Source of the DNA: Gammaproteobacteria bacterium | GTDB taxonomy: Bacteria > Pseudomonadota > Gammaproteobacteria > Steroidobacterales > Steroidobacteraceae | NCBI GenBank assembly: GCA_010031985.1 | Contig: RGYP01000063.1 | Location: forward strand, 1 to 8,190 | DNA: 8,190 nt | Reading direction: 5' to 3' | Part shown: positions 6,586-8,190 of the stretch, in pieces | Numbering within the stretch: position 1 is the stretch's first letter | How the letters are laid out: the number at the start of each line of letters is the position of its first letter | Program-made: the position numbers and the translations under genes | Notes under the pieces: generated by a model | What the model saw: the letters and a program-made list of their open reading frames with translations, nothing else | Told to the model about the DNA's origin: nothing | Database searches by the model: none

Positions 6586-6845
6586 ATGGATCACGCGATC
6601 TGGGTCTTTGTCCACGTGATGCTGCTCGTGTACTGGCTCGGAGCGGATCTCGGCGTATTGTTGCTCGCCAAGGCCGCCAAGCGGCCCGAACTCTCGTTTG
6701 CCGAGCGCGCCTGGCGACCGAGGGCTCGAAGCCCGACATCGAAAACACCATCGGCATCGCCGTCGATGGCGCCATCCGTTACGTGCTCGGCCTTTATGCT
6801 CTGCTGATCGCCATCGCTTTTCTCGGCGTCACCAAATTTCTTTGA
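6586..6845 (+). pseudogene. Internally deleted, frameshifted relic of the six-helix membrane protein family
   Basis: This is the remnant of a paralogue of the divergent membrane protein. From ATG 6586 the first frame encodes about 41 residues that match its N-terminus (VFVHVMLLVYWLGADLGV against LLFVYWLGADLGV). Near 6706-6712 the homology jumps to another frame, where about 45 residues ending at the TGA 6843-6845 match its C-terminus: EGSKPDIENT and LGVTKFL align without gaps to AGSTPELEAD and VGITKPS. About 130-140 codons of the middle, holding helices 2 to 5, are missing, and the join is out of frame. If translated from ATG 6586 the product is 73 residues, with one membrane helix and an unrelated basic tail. 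It may be a recent deletion, because both ends still look well conserved. An assembly error is the main alternative. Confidence 0.75.
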
Positions 6846-6857
6846 AGCGAATACACC

Positions 6858-7661
6858 ATGCCTATCGCGCGCATCAATGACCACGACATGTACTACGAAG
6901 TGCTCGGCAAGGGCGACCCAGTGCTCTGCATGGGCGGCTGGGGCACGTTCTGCCACGACAACCACCATCATCTTGCGCGTGGACTAACCGACCGCTATCA
7001 AGTCATCATTTTCGATTATCGCGGCATCGGTGACTCGAGCGACGATCTGAGCGTGCCTTCCAGCATCTCACTGCATGCCGATGATGCGATCGGTCTGCTC
7101 AATCATCTCGGCCTGCGCAATGTGCATCTCGTCGGTCTCGTCGGCATGGGCGCCTGCGTGGCGCAGGAGATGGCGATCCGTCGCCCCGACCTCGCCCGCA
7201 GCATGCTCAATACCGGCGCCTGGTGCGAAGTCGACCCGTTTCTGCGCGACCAACTCGAGATGTTCCGCGAGATCCACCGCGATGCCGGTTTCTTTGCCTT
7301 CCAGAAAGTCGTCACGCTGTTGTCGTTCACCCCCGAGTACTACATCGAGAATCGCGACAAACTGCTCGGGCCGCAGGGCGGCTGGAAGGAACTCAACGGC
7401 CGCTACACCGCGCATTCGCGTCTCGTCGATGCCTGCATCGGTTTCGAGTCACGTAGCCGGCTACATCAGGTCAGCTGTCCGACGCTCGTCATTCATGCGG
7501 CACTCGACGTGGTGACGAGCCCGCGCACCACGCTGCCGATCGAACGATCCATCCCGGGTGCGATTGGCGAAACCTGGGACGACCTTGCGCACGTCGTCGC
7601 CGGCAAGGCGCAAAAAATCCGCTTCTGTCATCGACTCTTCGAATGGTTGGGCAGCCATTGA
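6858..7661 (+). CDS. Alpha/beta-hydrolase fold protein with altered nucleophile elbow
   Basis: A 267-residue alpha/beta-hydrolase, similar in size and layout to 3-oxoadipate enol-lactonase and related esterases. Visible are the oxyanion-side segment LCMGGWGT, the strand-4 motif IIFDYRGIGDSS (50-61), the acid Asp217 in TLVIHAALDVVTSP and the histidine His245 in DLAHVVAG. The nucleophile position is odd: where relatives read G-x-S-x-G, this protein reads HLVGLVGMGACVAQ (90-103) with no serine. The codons for LVG occur twice in tandem (CTCGTCGGT, CTCGTCGGC), as if the elbow had been remodelled by a nine-base duplication. Cys100 lies four residues further on and is not at the usual elbow tip. The protein may be inactive as an esterase, use another chemistry, or belong to a subfamily with this elbow. 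ATG 6858 has only a weak GAAG upstream. The next gene starts inside its 3' end. Confidence 0.87.
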   Translation: MPIARINDHDMYYEVLGKGDPVLCMGGWGTFCHDNHHHLARGLTDRYQVIIFDYRGIGDSSDDLSVPSSISLHADDAIGLLNHLGLRNVHLVGLVGMGACVAQEMAIRRPDLARSMLNTGAWCEVDPFLRDQLEMFREIHRDAGFFAFQKVVTLLSFTPEYYIENRDKLLGPQGGWKELNGRYTAHSRLVDACIGFESRSRLHQVSCPTLVIHAALDVVTSPRTTLPIERSIPGAIGETWDDLAHVVAGKAQKIRFCHRLFEWLGSH

Positions 7662-8190
7662 TCGCCGGCATCGCCATCGAGTTCATCTTGTTCGGCCTGA
7701 CGCTGGCGTCGGTCGCGCTGTTTCATCGACATACGTTGCCCTGCGCCCTGAGCGGGCTGGCGGCGATCACACTCTATAAATTGGGCTTTGCCGATTTCTC
7801 GGGCGTCACGGGGCTTGCGGGCCTCCTTGCCCACCTCGTCCACGAGTGGGTGGTGCTCGGCAATCTCTTCGCCTTGCTCGTGGGCTTTGCCTTGCTCGCG
7901 CAGCATTTCGAAGACAGTCACCTGCCGGCACGCCTACCCCACTATCTCCCCGACGACTGGAGAGGCGGCCTCGCGCTGCTCGGACTCGTATTCGTGCTGT
8001 CGTCATTTCTCGACAATATCGCCGCCGCCATGATCGGCGGTACGGTTGCGGCCACCGTGTTCCGCAATCGTCTGCACATCGGCTACCTCGCAGCGATCGT
8101 CGCTGCTTCGAATGCCGGGGGTTCGGGCAGCGTCATCGGTGACACGACCACCACCATGATGTGGATCGAGGGCGTATCCCCGTTCGACGT
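7643..8190 (+). CDS. NhaD/ArsB/CitMHS-superfamily ion transporter, 5' part (runs off the window)
   Basis: The first 182 residues of a polytopic membrane protein of the ion transporter superfamily that includes Na+/H+ antiporter NhaD, ArsB and citrate transporters. The first hydrophobic segments lie at about 7-27, 35-50, 55-87 and 109-123. The hallmark motifs follow: SSFLDNIAAAMIGG (120-133, with Asp124-Asn125), then ASNAGGSGSVIGDTTTTMMW (155-174), whose NAGG and GD elements match the NAGG...GDVTTT signature of NhaD-type antiporters. This motif pair favours an NhaD-like or citrate-type carrier over ArsB, but the transported ion cannot be read. The ATG at 7643 overlaps the hydrolase gene by 19 bases and is preferred; TTG 7658, forming TTGA with the hydrolase stop, is the alternative. 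Neither has a strong ribosome site, so coupling to the hydrolase is likely. The frame stays open to the right edge. Confidence 0.85.
   Translation, partial: MVGQPLIAGIAIEFILFGLTLASVALFHRHTLPCALSGLAAITLYKLGFADFSGVTGLAGLLAHLVHEWVVLGNLFALLVGFALLAQHFEDSHLPARLPHYLPDDWRGGLALLGLVFVLSSFLDNIAAAMIGGTVAATVFRNRLHIGYLAAIVAASNAGGSGSVIGDTTTTMMWIEGVSPFD

Noticed and set aside
6123..6698. Plus-strand open frame running from inside the membrane-protein gene toward the relic
   Set aside because: Only its last ~45 residues (after about 6706) resemble a protein family, as the C-terminal piece of the relic; the rest is shadow of the minus-strand gene and the promoter gap.

Overview
The window looks like ordinary chromosomal DNA of a high-GC bacterium, most likely a proteobacterium. 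The support is GC-rich third codon positions, Shine-Dalgarno starts such as GGAG, tight start/stop overlaps, a Sec-exported periplasmic binding protein and a YfcG/Ure2-like glutathione transferase. I cannot name a genus. There are no RNA genes, CRISPR arrays, insertion sequences or phage genes. Nearly every base belongs to a gene, and the longest gene-free stretch is 66 bp.

Layout, left to right. (1) The C-terminal part of a SAM-dependent methyltransferase (6-386, +) overlaps an HpaE-like aldehyde dehydrogenase (383-1888, +) by four bases, GTGA. (2) A VOC/glyoxalase-fold protein (1842-2426, -) converges on the dehydrogenase and overlaps its 3' end. (3) Divergent from it, 66 bp away, is a tight three-gene run: a nitrilase-superfamily amidase (2493-3575), an OppA-type solute-binding protein (3572-5239) and a glutathione transferase (5244-5861). 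(4) A six-helix membrane protein (5874-6545, -) converges on the transferase; a hairpin containing both stop codons separates them. (5) Divergent from the membrane protein is an internally deleted, frameshifted relic of a paralogue (6586-6845, +). (6) An alpha/beta hydrolase (6858-7661, +) overlaps the start of a NhaD/ArsB/CitMHS-type ion transporter (7643 to the right edge).

Taken together this reads as an accessory catabolic or detoxification neighbourhood. The binding protein may deliver a peptide- or amide-like solute, the nitrilase-type enzyme could hydrolyse a C-N bond, and the aldehyde dehydrogenase, transferase and hydrolase could process carbon skeletons or electrophiles. The substrate cannot be read from the sequence, and no ABC permease or ATPase is present in the window.

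I did not find a convincing new multi-gene system. The most interesting signals are small: a paralogue relic that kept both ends but lost its middle; a dyad between it and its intact relative that carries two TAGAAT boxes, one placed for leaderless transcription; and three enzyme-fold proteins whose key residues are replaced (hydrolase without the nucleophile serine, VOC protein with one of four metal ligands, transferase without the usual acidic glutathione-binding residue).
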